In this document: piece after piece, positions 10,500 through 20,639 of the stretch | Position numbering within the stretch: the stretch's first letter is position 1 | How the letters are laid out: the number at the start of each line of letters is the position of its first letter | From: Palaemon carinicauda | Taxonomy: Eukaryota > Arthropoda > Malacostraca > Decapoda > Palaemonidae | Length of the DNA: 64,000 bases | Assembly (NCBI RefSeq): GCF_036898095.1 | Contig: NC_090746.1 | Location: 54,772,224 to 54,836,223, forward strand | Direction: 5' to 3' | Program-made: the position numbers and the translations under genes | The notes under the pieces: generated by a model | Seen by the model: only the letters and a program-made list of their open reading frames with translations | What the model was told of the DNA's origin: nothing | Database searches by the model: none

Positions 10500-10952
10500 C
10501 TGAAATAATAAAAATTTTAAAATGTGCATTACTGCTATCTACCATCTGTTATGCATGTTCTGTACTTGCAGGGAAGATCAAAATAAAATTTACCAAAGAC
10601 GATCATTGGCCATCATGCATTTCTGTGGAAACTTCTGTACTCAAAAAGTAAATATCTTTTAAAAATAGGTATGGAATATGTTCAAGACTTTTGAAGAATC
10701 AAAAGCTGCCAAAGCACTGAATGAGGTACTGCATAAACATTGTGCAAAGGTGTCATTATCAAAGTGGAATTAGGAAACTAAAGAGTTCTTTTTAACAGTG
10801 CATTACTAGGAGTAACTAAGACAGGATACGGTACAAAAATATGAATATTCTGAAAGTGATGTTATGAACTCAGAAGCTCCATAAATTTTTATAAGATACT
10901 GTAAAACTAAAACTTTCCAATTACTGTATATACTGTACAAGGACATCTAGGG

Positions 10953-11567
10953 CAGGGGTGGCCAACCTATGAGCGCATGCGCCATTGCACGATTACAAGT
11001 GGCGCACTATACTCCAGAAATAATAAAAGAAAAAAATATGCCTGCTCATAAAAAAATAATACTAGTAATACTGATTTCTAGAAAAAATACAAAAAGAATA
11101 TAAGGGGACTGTCTGCTATGTCCTGCATTTTTATTCCTAATTATTCAAGATATACCAGTTTAGAGATATATAATACATTCATCATATACAGGTTTCAAGT
11201 CATCTGATCATATTTTTTTTTGATTTATTAGTAAAAATCATGATTTACAAAATAAATTCAGGTACAATTTTCTTCACTAATATGACACCAATTGTATTGA
11301 AAATTATACCATCAAAACTTCTTTATAAACCGAATAATTCTGTTTACCAGATTTTCAATTTTCCTTTTCCTTTTTTAATGAAATTTGACTTAATTTTCCT
11401 CGTCTAAACGCAAAATAATCATGGAAAAAAAGAGAAAAAGGAAAAACCTTCAAATATGTCCAAATCACCATACTTAAGGATTGAAAGGGGGTTAAAGGTT
11501 GTGTGGCGCATCTGAATTAGAAGTGAAAAAAATTGGTGCATGGGAAACAAAAGGTTGGCCAACCCTG
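10953..11567. mobile_element. Non-autonomous hAT-superfamily element
   Basis: A 615-bp element with 15-bp terminal inverted repeats, CAGGGGTGGCCAACC on the left and CAGGGTTGGCCAACC on the right strand (14 of 15 match). It is flanked by a perfect 8-bp target duplication ATCTAGGG (10945-10952 and 11568-11575). An 8-bp duplication with CAGGG ends is typical of hAT elements. Subterminal GGCGCA words occur at both sides. The AT-rich interior has no transposase frame, so it would need an enzyme supplied elsewhere. Confidence 0.85.
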
Positions 11568-11575
11568 ATCTAGGG

Positions 11576-12732
11576 AAACCAAAAGAAAGAAAGTATTGTG
11601 GTTAAAAAACATATATTTAGGCCTAATGGCAAAAATTATTATTGTTGTCACAATTACTTTCAGATTATTTACATCAAACATAATTATCAAACTATATCAA
11701 TTTTCCCCATGATTGCTTGTGTGTTGTTATTGTTTATGAAAGCAATAATAACAACAAAATTTATCCTTTCAGTATATGTACTTTCCCATCATAAATCACA
11801 GCGCTAGAAAAAGAAAACACAAGTGTAAGACTTTGTGGACAATGATATCCACTAGCCTTTATCTTCACAAAAAACAGGACATTATGTAATTACTTAGGTC
11901 ACTAAATCAAAGAAACATATATCAATGTACACAAACAAATGATTCAAGATAAGAAAGATAACCCTTACTCATTTTTGGTAAACATGTTTTTTGAGTCACA
12001 AAATTATGACCTAATTTGCAGCCAATTTTGTAATACTGTACAAGTAATGTACCACGAAGTACTAACTAAAGGGAATAACAGTAACAGTAATGATATTTGA
12101 AAAACTGAATAATTGTACATGGAAAGAATTACAAGATGTTAGTAGTAGTGAAAGGGAATGAATGCTTCACTAAAAGCATATGTTAGTTGTGCCTAACAAA
12201 GTATTGAAAATATAGATAAGACTTTATCTTTAAATTTTTTAACATTATACATCAACTACCAGTAAACTGATAACATGATAAGCTGGTGATATGAGATGAG
12301 ATAAGATACAGGTTCTACTATCAAATTCTTCTATCAATGACTTTTATATCAAGTCTTGGTGATCTGATTCATTTCAGGTCTGACAAATGTTGAAAATATC
12401 TAAATTGACTATTGTAAGTACATGCACAGTAACTACAGCATTTATGGTTGTAAGTGTTTTTCTGAAAAGCAAAAAATGAGAATAATCCTGTGAATGTACA
12501 TAAGTGGTATCACTTACCTTAGGAAAAAGTGTGTGAAATATATCGTATTAACCAAGGAAGTATTTCAAGATACAGTACTAAAAACGTGTTATTTAAGAAA
12601 TCCCAATTCAATAAAAAGTGATATGAAAATTCCAGAAAAAAATTACTTCTCTGAATAGTGTAAACTGTGATATTTATGCAAGTTCTGTACTTCTACAACT
12701 CAAAATCTGATTTCTACTAAAATAAATTCAAA
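11576..12732. other. AT-rich non-coding DNA upstream of PPP1R16 exon 1
   Basis: No gene, repeat family or splice-bounded open frame was recognised. It should contain the PPP1R16 5' untranslated region and perhaps its promoter, or an intron before exon 1, but no TATA box or initiator could be assigned with confidence. Confidence 0.4.
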
Positions 12733-12991
12733 ATGATTGACCACAATGAACTTATTCAAGAAATGGAGTACATTGAGAAAATGCCCCGGATGGAGAGGAT
12801 AAAATTAGCTGGCAAGAGACGAAAAGATCAGTTAATAGCCCACACAAAATGGATGAAAACAGAGGACATCACTAACACAAATAAACATCACTCAAAAAAC
12901 AGAAAAAGAATTAAATTTACGGCGGACTTGGAACTAATGGACATTGCTGCAAGAAATGACCTGGATGAAATGAAAGATCTTTTGAAAAATG
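12733..12991 (+). CDS. PPP1R16: PPP1R16 (MYPT3/TIMAP-like) protein, exon 1
   Basis: First coding exon of a regulatory, membrane-targeted subunit of protein phosphatase 1. It encodes residues 1-86 and the first base of Gly87. The ATG at 12733 has a fair context (TTCAAAATG). Residues 59-62 are RIKF, an RVxF-type motif that docks the PP1 catalytic subunit. Residues 29-40 (RRKDQLIAHTKW) resemble the MyPhoNE motif of MYPT proteins but with extra spacing before the Trp. The exon ends AAAAATG|GTTAGT (donor at 12992), and without splicing a TAG follows at once. It joins in phase to the acceptor at 45520-45521. Whether an upstream non-coding exon exists cannot be seen. Confidence 0.85.
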
Positions 12992-13852
12992 GTTAGTTTC
13001 ACAAGCTTCTGTACATTCAGTTTTGCACATTGCATATAGTAATGTAAGTTATAGCTATTTAATAGCCTTTGTCATAGTACCATACAATTTGGCAACAAAT
13101 ATTTCTAAAGAACTACTGTATAATTGTGAATTGTAATACTTGCAAACATATTCCTAAGTACCTAGCCAAAAAGAAATTCTCTAAACTGATTGACACAGAA
13201 GACTATAAAAAATGCATAACCAATTGTTAAGATCACAAAAACATTCAAATCATTTATCAGATGGTTTTTAGATTAAAAATTACAACAGTAATCGGAAAAT
13301 ACATTAGTAACAAACACTTTAGCTACCTAGATGATTATTCACAACTACAGCTTAATAACTTAACTTTCAGCTGATAACTTTTATTGCATCACACTTTTTC
13401 AATATCATAATTCCCTCTTCAAGTCTTTAATGACAAATACTGATGTAATTGTTACTCAAAAAAAAAAAAAAAAAAAAGATGCTATGAGATGGTAGACTCA
13501 TCCAGTGGAGACAGAGGTTCTACCCATGACCTCTTACCTCACAACTGACATAGCTTCAACTTCCCCAATCATCTGAAAACCTCTTATTTCTGGTGTTCTT
13601 CCCTTTATACTTTTCAAATGTATCACTACCTCTACTCATACTTCTGATTAGAAGTATTTTGAATGCGCATTTAATTTCACTTCATGTATCTTTTTCTTCT
13701 GAGAGGGTTGTTATCGAAAGTAATTGGCTAGCTAGTTTTAGGGTTTTATAATAAATGGTGACATTGAGGCCAGTGAGTCACATTTTCTTTAATAATTCTT
13801 CAAAAACCCTGCTCATCTTCTTGGAGCTTTCTAAGCATAATGATCTCAAAAA
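12992..13852. other. Start of the PPP1R16 intron, unique AT-rich sequence
   Basis: No gene seen. A run of about 20 A lies near 13459-13478 and could be the tail of an old retroposed sequence, but no flanking duplication or body was recognised. The intron as a whole is 12992-45521 (32,530 bp). Confidence 0.5.
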
Positions 13853-13942
13853 TACATTTTAGGATTTTCTATTGTTTTTTGGGGGCTCCTACGCATATAC
13901 AGTTCAAAACTTTTGTCCTTTAAAATAGGGATATGTCTTCAG
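13853..13942. repeat. Family C direct repeat block 1, left copy
   Basis: Starts TACATTTTAGGATTTTCTAT and runs through GGGGGCTCCTACGCATATAC to GATATGTCTTCAG. It matches 23169-23258 at all but one position, so the two copies separated recently. Confidence 0.85.
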
Positions 13943-13996
13943 GGCACGTATCACACTGCCTGAGGTTGACCCCGTAGAAAACGGAAAGAGGGTAAA
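13937..13996. repeat. Family C direct repeat block 2, left copy (first part)
   Basis: CTTCAGGGCACGTATCACAC through CCCGTAGAAAACGG to AGAGGGTAAA. It is interrupted by A2 after 13996 and resumes at 20602 with CTATATAAAAAGCTGGTCGG up to 20634. The uninterrupted copy is at 23024-23116. Confidence 0.85.
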
Positions 13997-14178
13997 ATGG
14001 AGTTTTCATGATAAAACAAAGTTTTATGAATACTTACCTGGCATTTATATATACATAGCTAATAATCTCTATTTCGGCAGAATTTTTCTAAACTAGGCAA
14101 CCGCCTTGTGGTGGTTGGGTGGTAACACCCGTTAAAGGGTGGTAGGAGGAATCATTCCCGTTTTCTGTTCTTCAGTTA
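13997..14178 (+). repeat. A2 left inverted terminal repeat
   Basis: Starts ATGGAGTTTTCATGATAAAA and contains ACTTACCTGGCA, a block with CCGCCTTGTGGTGGTTGGG, and GTTTTCTGTTCTTCAGTT near its end. The inverted partner is 20442-20601. Confidence 0.88.
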
Positions 14179-14221
14179 ATCTATGCCCGACCTGTCTCCT
14201 GAGGGGAGGTGGGTAGGCCTT

Positions 14222-14332
14222 CGAATGTATATATAACTGCCAGGTAAGTATTCATAAAACTTTGTTTTATCATAAAAACTCCATTTTTATGAATAGAACT
14301 TACCTGGCAGTTATATATACATAGCTGATTAA
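14222..14332 (+). repeat. A2 internal complementary region
   Basis: The first half (TATATAACTGCCAGGTAAGT... to AAAACTCCAT) complements the A2 left end including its first bases ATGGAG. The second half (TTTTATGAATAGAACTTACC...) complements the right end. The join (CTCCAT|TTTTATG) predicts ends at 13997 and 20601, the same ends shown independently by the empty site. Confidence 0.85.
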
Positions 14333-14726
14333 CACACTTGGAGGAGGGTGATAGACAGTAAATATCGTTGGGGAAACAACCAAAAAAGCTGTAGGATAAA
14401 TAAACACCTTGATTCCTTACCTGCTAAGGTAGCTGACTTCAAAGGTTCCTGCCTCTTGAGTCGCTTTCCCTTAGGAGTGTCAGCCAGGATGTGACCTGCA
14501 GTGCTGAAAACACTCAATCGAGTCTGTCAACGGGGGGAGACCAACAATCTGACTAGACTTCAGGACTACCTATTGCCCAAAATAAAAACTGCAACCTTAC
14601 CAAACCAACCACCTAACATTTGCAAAGTAGATAAAAATTATCTAACTAGACTGAGGTAACTGTACACAAGTCGAAGTCCTCAGACAACCAATAAAAATAC
14701 ACCAACCTATGCACAAGTTAACAAAA

Positions 14727-15920
14727 CTAAGGTTGAGGGGAGGTAGTAACTCCTTTACCTAATACAGAAGCCGTAGCTACATATGGGCCCAAGGTATAAC
14801 ATTTCTCATAATCCACCCTCACCTCTCTGAGGTAATGAGAGGCGAACACAGAGTTGCTCCTCCAGAATGTCGCATCCATAATTTGACGGAGCGACATGTT
14901 CTTGCTGTAAGCAAGCGAGGTCGCAATGGCCCTCACTTCGTGAGCTTGCACTTTTAAACGTCCGAAGTGTTCCTCCTCACACAAGAGATGCGCTTCTCTT
15001 ATTACTTCCCTCAGGAAAAAGGACAAAGCATTCTTGGAAAGGGGCTTCTGAGGATCTTTCACAGAACACCACAGGGAGCTAGAAGAGCCTCTCACACTTT
15101 TTGTGCGAGACAAGTAGGTCTTGAGGGCTCGTACTGGACAGAGAAGCCTCTCTTGCTCTTGACCCACTAGGTTGGTCAAGTTAGGAACCTCAAAGGTCCT
15201 CGGCCAGGGCTTAGAAGGGTTCTCGTTCTTAGCGAGAAAGTCTAATCTCAAGGCACAAACTGCCCCATTCAGATTGAAGCCTACCTGTTTTTCAATTGCA
15301 TGGACTTCACTAACTCTTTTAGCTGTTGCTAAGGCCAAAAGAAAGAGGGTCTTCTTGGTAACCTCCCTAAGGGGAGCCTGTGAGATGGGCTCAAATCTCT
15401 TGGTGCACAGAAATTTAAGAACCACATCAAGGTTCCAAGAAGGGGGCTTTAACTGGGTCTGCTTGGTCGTCTCAAAAGACTTCAAGAGGTCATGTAAGTC
15501 CTTATCGCGAGACAAGTCCAAGCCTCTATGCCGACAGACGGAAGAGAGCATACTTTTGTACCCCTTGATAGTGGACACAGCTAGCTTAGCGTCCTGCCTA
15601 AGGTACAACAAGAAATCCGCAATCTGGCTCACAGAGATAGTGGATGAGGAAATCTTGTGCTTCCTACACCAAGCTCTAAAAGTCTCCCACTTGGACTGGT
15701 AGACCCTCTGCGAAGAGACCCTCCTCGCTCTGGCGATAGCTTTCGCAGCTTGCGCTGAAAAGCCTCTCGATCTGACGAGCTTCTCGATAGTCTGAAGGCA
15801 GTCAGATTGAGAGCGAGGGGGTTTTGATGATATCTCTCGAAGTGGGGTTGTCTGATCAGATTTGGACTTGCAGGGAGGCTTCTTGGAAAGTCCATCAACA
15901 AGTCCACCACCTCCGTGAAC
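14727..15920 (-). CDS. Tyrosine recombinase of A2 (ORF3)
   Basis: Integrase of the DIRS element; tyrosine recombinases insert a circular DNA copy by strand exchange. The frame is open from 17642 to 14727 (971 codons), but only the last 400 or so residues look like a protein family; the earlier part is the out-of-frame shadow of the RT gene. Core-binding domain: RARRVSSQRVYQSKWETF and VSTIKGYKSMLSSV. Catalytic residues in the 971-frame: Arg in ATAKRVSEVHA, His901 and Arg904 (HEVR), Trp927 (FWRS, in place of the second His) and nucleophile Tyr937 (ASHYL, codon 14832-14834). The start codon is uncertain; an ATG near 15925 (MVHGGGGL) is plausible. Intact, so possibly active. Confidence 0.8.
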   Translation of the reverse strand, partial: VHGGGGLVDGLSKKPPCKSKSDQTTPLREISSKPPRSQSDCLQTIEKLVRSRGFSAQAAKAIARARRVSSQRVYQSKWETFRAWCRKHKISSSTISVSQIADFLLYLRQDAKLAVSTIKGYKSMLSSVCRHRGLDLSRDKDLHDLLKSFETTKQTQLKPPSWNLDVVLKFLCTKRFEPISQAPLREVTKKTLFLLALATAKRVSEVHAIEKQVGFNLNGAVCALRLDFLAKNENPSKPWPRTFEVPNLTNLVGQEQERLLCPVRALKTYLSRTKSVRGSSSSLWCSVKDPQKPLSKNALSFFLREVIREAHLLCEEEHFGRLKVQAHEVRAIATSLAYSKNMSLRQIMDATFWRSNSVFASHYLREVRVDYEKCYTLGPYVATASVLGKGVTTSPQP

Positions 15921-17637
15921 CATTCCCTCATCGGCCAGAACGGAGCTATTAGGATCATCCGTCCCGAATCGAGGAGGGCGAATTTCCTGACTACCAGATT
16001 GATGATCTTGAACGGGGGAAAAGCATAAGTGTCCATCCCCGTCCAATCCATCAAAAAGGCGTCTACTGCTATTGCCTCCTTGTCCGGAACTAGGGAGCAA
16101 TAGATGGGGATCCTCTTGGATGAGTTGAAGGCGAAAAGATCGATGAGGGGTCTCCCCCACAGCCTCCAGAGACTCTGACAGACCTGCTGGTTGAGGGTCC
16201 ATTCTGTGGGAAGGACCTGCCCTTTCCTGCTGAGCATGTTCGCCCTCACATTCTTCTGTCCCTGAACAAACCTCGTCAGCAGGTTTATCCTGTTCTCCTT
16301 CACCCAAAGAAGGAGCTCTCTTGCTGTCTCGAACAGAGACAGAGAGTGAGTCCCTCCTTGCTTCCTGATGTAAGCAAGAGCTGTGGTGTTGTCTGAGTTG
16401 ACCTCCACAATCTTCCCAGACACCAAGTCCTTGAAGGCCTTTAGCCCCAGAAAAATGGCCATCAGCTCCTTGTTGTTGATGTGCCATCCCAGCTGAATTC
16501 CTTCCCAATAGCCTGAGACCTCCTTGCTTCCTAGTGTTGCCCCCCAGCCTGACTCTGATGCGTCTGAAAACAACACTAGGTCTGGGTTCTTCTTGTGTAA
16601 GGAGATCCCTTCCCCTAACAAGGTTGGGTCCAGCCACCACTTCAGAAGAGTCTTGACTTCTGTTGGAATGGGGAAGGAAAAGGAGTCTTCCTGCATCTTT
16701 CTGTTCCACGTCTTCGAAAGAAAGTGCTGAAGAGGCCTTAGGTGGAGTCTCCCCAGAGAGACAAACTGTTCGAGGGAGGATAGAGTCCCCAGCAAACTCA
16801 TCCACTCCTTCGCTGTGCATCTCTTCTTGTCCAGGAAAGTTCTGACTTTTACGAGACACTTGGTCTGTCTTTTCTGAGAGGGAGAAGCCCGAAAAAGAAC
16901 TGAATTCAGAACTATCCCCAAATAGAGAATAGTCTGATTCGGTCTGATCTGAGACTTCTCCCTGTTGATGACCAGGCCTACATCTTGAGCCATCATAAAA
17001 GTCTTCCGTAAATCCTCCAGACATTTCTCCCTCGATCGTGAACGAATCAGCCAATCGTCCAGATAGAAGGATATCCTTATCCCCTCCTGATGCAGCCAAC
17101 CTGACACATTCGCCATTATCCTGGTGAAGACTTGAGGAGCCGTGCTGAGACCGAAGCAAAGAGCTCTGAATTGGAAGCACTTGCCCTGCATTACAAATCT
17201 CAGGTACTTCCTCGAAGTCGGATGGATGGGGACATGGAAATATGCGTCCTGCAAGTCGAGGGACACCATCCAGTCCCCTGGACGTACTGACGCCAGCACC
17301 GACTGAGTCGTCTCCATGGAGAACTTTGTCTTCTCCAAAAATACGTTGAGAGCGCTGACATCCAGGACGGGTCTCCATCCGCCCGAGTTCTTGGGGACCA
17401 GAAACAGGCGATTGTAAAAGCCTGGGGAGGATAGATCCCGAACCGGTTCTATCGCCCCCTTGTCTAGCATTTGGTCGACAAGGTCTATTAGGGCCTTCTG
17501 TTTCCCCGGATCTGAGTACCGGGCTACTAAGGCCAGCGGAGCATCTGCGAGAGGAGGTTTTTTCAGAAAGGGGATCTTGTATCCTTCCTTGATGACTGAG
17601 AGGGACCAGGTGTCCGCCCCTCTCCTCTTCCAAGACT
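15629..17637 (-). CDS. RT-RNase H-methyltransferase polyprotein of A2 (ORF2)
   Basis: Copies element RNA into DNA. The frame is open from just after a TGA near 17640 to 15629; the first ATG is at 17470, but the homologous part begins earlier (SWKRRGADTWSLSVIKEGY, compare SWKQLGADSWTISVISLGY in B-d). Counting from Met at 17470: RT motif LDLQDAYFHVP at 71-81, YLDD active site at 136-139; then RNase H with LFSDASESGWGATL, the glutamate in NNKELMAIFLG and VNSDNTTALAYI; then a Dam-methyltransferase-like segment with PLIDLFAF and YAFPPF. The 3' part overlaps the recombinase frame by about 300 bp. No internal stop. How translation starts (frameshift from ORF1 or re-initiation) is unknown. Confidence 0.85.
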
Positions 17638-18799
17638 GTCAAAAACCTGACAGTCTTGCGCCTACTGTCTGGAGGAGACGAACTTCATTTTCTGGAGCGA
17701 GGTCTGAAAGAACCCCTGGTAGATCTTGGTCCTGATTCTTGCCTTCTCCCTCTAAAATCTGGTCTTGAAGTAGTCCTGCCCCGAAAGGGCTGCTGGAATC
17801 TTCTTTCCTCCCGTTTCAAAGAAGAAGGCGGGGGTGCCAAGGGCTTACGAGCAGAACGAGATAAAAGGTCTTGGGTGGCTTTTTGGGCCAGAGAAAGCGT
17901 AATGTCATTAACCAGGGACTCGGGAAAAAGATGTTGAGAGAGGGGGGCATAAAGAAGCTCAGACTTTTGTGCAGTGGTAACAGACCTAGAAGCAAAAGAG
18001 CAAAGCAGAGCTCTCTTCTTTAGGACCCCAGCTGAGAACAGCGCCGCCAACTCATTCGCCCCATCTCTGAGGGCCTTATCCATACAGGACATAATACTGG
18101 TAAGGTCCCTAGATCCTTCCATCTGGTCAGTTTTCCTTGCGAGAGTCCCAAGCGACCAGTCTAGGAAACTAAAAACTTAAAAGGCTCTAAAAACACCTTT
18201 GACGAGATGATCCAGCTCCGACATCGACCACATGGCCTTGGCTGAGTTGAGAGCATGCCTTCTAGCAGAGTCCACTACACCAGAGAAGTCACCCTTGGAG
18301 GAGGAAGGCACTCCCAGACCCAAAGGTTCTCCAGTTGCATACCACATACCCACTTTTGAAGCAAGACGAGCTGGTGGAAACGAGAAGGAAGTCTTAACTG
18401 TTTGTCTCCGCTCCTTCATCCAGTCATCAATCTTCGTGAGAGCCTTCTTTGCGGAGATAGACAGCTTCATCTTGATGAAGGCCGACTGTTTCTTGGCCTT
18501 CTTTCTGTTAAATTGGGACTGAGGAGATTGAGGGGCAGCAGGTTGAAATTCCTCTCCAAAAAGTTCAAGAAGGGAGCGAGAGAGAACTTTGTAATCTCCC
18601 GCAGCGTCGGCAGGATTATCATCGTCATCAGAAACATCCTCGAGGTCCTGATCCACATCTGCAATATCCTTCGAAAGAGAAGAAGGATCCTTAGAACCCG
18701 ACAAGGGCAAATCAAAGGCATCATCCTGCAAAAGACGGGTTGCATCCTGGAGTCCAGCGCTAGAAGAATCCTTGGGACAAGAGGCAGTATCGTCCCGAA

Positions 18800-19190
18800 G
18801 AGGCAGGGTGGTATCGCCCTGGGACCGAGAACGAGAGGCAGAGTCGTTCTGATGTCGAGAGCGAGAGGCGGTATCGTCGTGGCGGCGAGAACGAGAGGCG
18901 GTATCGTCGTGGCGTCGTGAACGAGAAGCGGTAACGTCGTGGCGTCGAGAACTAGGGTCGGTATCGTCGTGAACGAGAGGAGGTATCGTCGTGGCGAAGC
19001 GAACGAGGGGAGGTATCGTCGTGGCGAAGCGAACGAGAGGAGGTATCGTCGTGGCGAAGCGAACGAGAGGAGGTATCGTGCTGGTACCGTGAACGGGAGG
19101 CGGTATCGTCTTGGCATCGAGAACGAGAAGCAGCATCGTACGATAAGGTATCGTCCCGGTATCGAGAACGAGAAACCGTATCGTCCTGGT
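18800..19190 (-). repeat. 30-bp minisatellite in ORF1 of A2
   Basis: About 12 units of a 30-bp repeat with the core GGTATCGTCGTGGCG + AAGCGAACGAGAG. On the minus strand it encodes a 10-residue repeat, S-R-S-(L/R)-R-H-D-D-T-(S/A). The three copies at about 18990-19080 are almost identical. Because the unit is a multiple of three, all three frames stay open, and the ORF1 frameshift lies inside this array. Confidence 0.8.
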
Positions 19191-19706
19191 ATCGCGAAGA
19201 AGTATCGCCTGGCGAAAGCACACATTCCTCATCCTGGCGTAGAGAGGGAGAAGTTTTCTTTAAAGAAGAACTCCGTTCTCTCTTAGAAGCAGACTTCTTA
19301 ATCGGTAACGAGTCGTCTTTACGTCTGTCAGACTGGGCGTGAGGGCGGCTAAAGGCTTGCACTAAAGTCAAAAGTTGTTCCTGCATGACAGACATAAAGG
19401 ATTTAGCAACATCAGCTGGGTCTTGCGGCCCCGAAGGGGGGGGCTGACGAATAACACTCGTAGAAGGGGGAGGATCTTCGGCAGTAGGCTTCGCCCTTTT
19501 CACAGGCACGGAGTCGAAATCATCCTCCGACGGACAAGGTTCATAACTGCTAGAACCGGGAGAGAAAGAACAAGTAGGTCTTGAAGCTTCAAACTTCCAT
19601 TTACGTCTGGACGAATTCGGAGAAGAAAACAACACATCCGACACGTCTTTCCCGTGACGGTCAAGAGCAGCCTGGGAATCGACAACAGGACTGTCTGAGG
19701 CGACGG

Positions 19707-19817
19707 CTGACCGAGGGTACATACCTCTCACCCCCTTTCGGTCATCGACATACCTTCTCCCTTGGTCCTGGGAGCTTGGTAGAGGTCTAGGCCTAGGGTA
19801 ATGACAGGTTCGGTCAG
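19707..19817 (-). other. Conserved long stem-loop, A2 version
   Basis: Outer arms CTGACCGA and TCGGTCAG pair. They differ from the CGTCTGT/ACAGACG arms of A1 and A3, yet occupy the same place around a conserved core with ACCTCT/AGAGGT and CTCCC/GGGAG. Here it lies in an open ORF1 frame (CHYPRPRPLPSSQDQG). Confidence 0.5.
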
Positions 19818-20441
19818 TCGCCACCTCCACTGCACTAACACAAGCACTTTCACTTTCCTTACCTTTAAAGGCCTCCAGTTATTCCTTAATGGCTTTCAAC
19901 TCGGCCGCCAGGCTAGCGTACCGAGGGTCATCCGTAGATACGGAACCTGTAGGAGGTGCAGGAGTTACTACCTCAAGGGAAGGATCAACTTCCAAAGAGG
20001 AGTCAATTATAGGTTCAATAGATAAATCTACACTAAGTTCGTCTTCCTTACCACTAACAGACTTAGACTTAGACCTAGAAGCTCTCCTAACTCTATCGAG
20101 CTCTAGCTTACGCACATAGCGCTTCATAATTAACCAATCTTTCTCATCCAAAACCTTACATTCCCCGCACCTATTATCAAGGGCACAAACAAAATCCCTA
20201 CAATTAGAAAAAACGGTGTGAGGGTCTACCGCCATTTTCGGTAGTCTCACCTTACATTCCTCATTCGCACAGATACGGTAATGACTCTTTTCACTCATAA
20301 TGAAAAACAGCAAAAAAGCTAAGAGAAAACAAAATACACGATCGCCAAAACCCCAAATCAGAGTACTTCACCAAAAAAGCAGACTGGTAAGAAAAACTCT
20401 TAATGACGGACCAACGTGTTGTCGATCCGGCAGGCAGAGAT

Positions 20442-20601
20442 GAACTGAAGAACAGAAAACCGGAATGATTCCTCCTACCACCCTTTAACGGGTGTTACCA
20501 CCCAACCACCACAAGGCGGTTGCCTAGTTTAGAAAAATTCTGCCGAAATAGAGATTATTAGCTATGTATATATAACTGCCAGGTAAGTTCTATTCATAAA
20601 A
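20442..20601 (-). repeat. A2 right inverted terminal repeat
   Basis: Inverted copy of 13997-14178, ending TTCTATTCATAAAA at 20601. Contains a perfect splice-donor sequence CAGGTAAGT at 20580-20588 on the plus (host-gene) strand. Confidence 0.88.
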
Positions 20602-20639
20602 CTATATAAAAAGCTGGTCGGTTAGGTAGAGTTACCTCG

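Larger units (their letters stand above)
17685..20313 (-). pseudogene. ORF1 (gag-like) of A2, broken into at least three frames
   Basis: Presumed structural protein of the element. The N-terminal piece 19879-20313 has a cysteine cluster (CANEECKV, then VDPHTVFSNCRDFVC and CGEC). The middle piece 18952-19830 has a 10-residue repeat (RHDDTSSRSL type). It shifts frame inside the repeat into 18177-19232, which continues with an acidic stretch (DQDLEDVSDDDDN) and ALTKIDDWMKERRQ. Another shift near 18177 leads to 17685-18122, which has a C-terminal RG/RR-rich basic tail (RRFQQPFRGRTTSRPDFRGR). Two or three indels would explain the breaks, so the lesion is recent. Confidence 0.75.
13997..20601 (-). 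mobile_element. DIRS retrotransposon, family A copy A2 (best preserved)
   Basis: A 6.6-kb minus-strand DIRS element. ITRs are 13997-14178 and 20442-20601, with the internal complementary region at 14222-14332. The RT/RNase H/methyltransferase frame (to 15629) and the tyrosine recombinase frame (to 14727) are both intact and overlap, as in DIRS1. ORF1 (17685-20313) is broken into at least three frames. The insertion point is fixed by the family C repeat: GGGTAAA^CTATA at 23077-23088 is continuous, whereas here the same bases are separated by the element. No target-site duplication is seen. Confidence 0.9.

Noticed and set aside
13450..13560. SINE with A-rich tail
   Set aside because: There is an A run, but no pol III box pattern or flanking duplication could be made out.
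15921..17642. N-terminal 570 residues of the 971-codon frame as a real protein
   Set aside because: They overlap the RT/RNase H frame, have no recognisable domain and look like an out-of-frame shadow; only the recombinase end is annotated.
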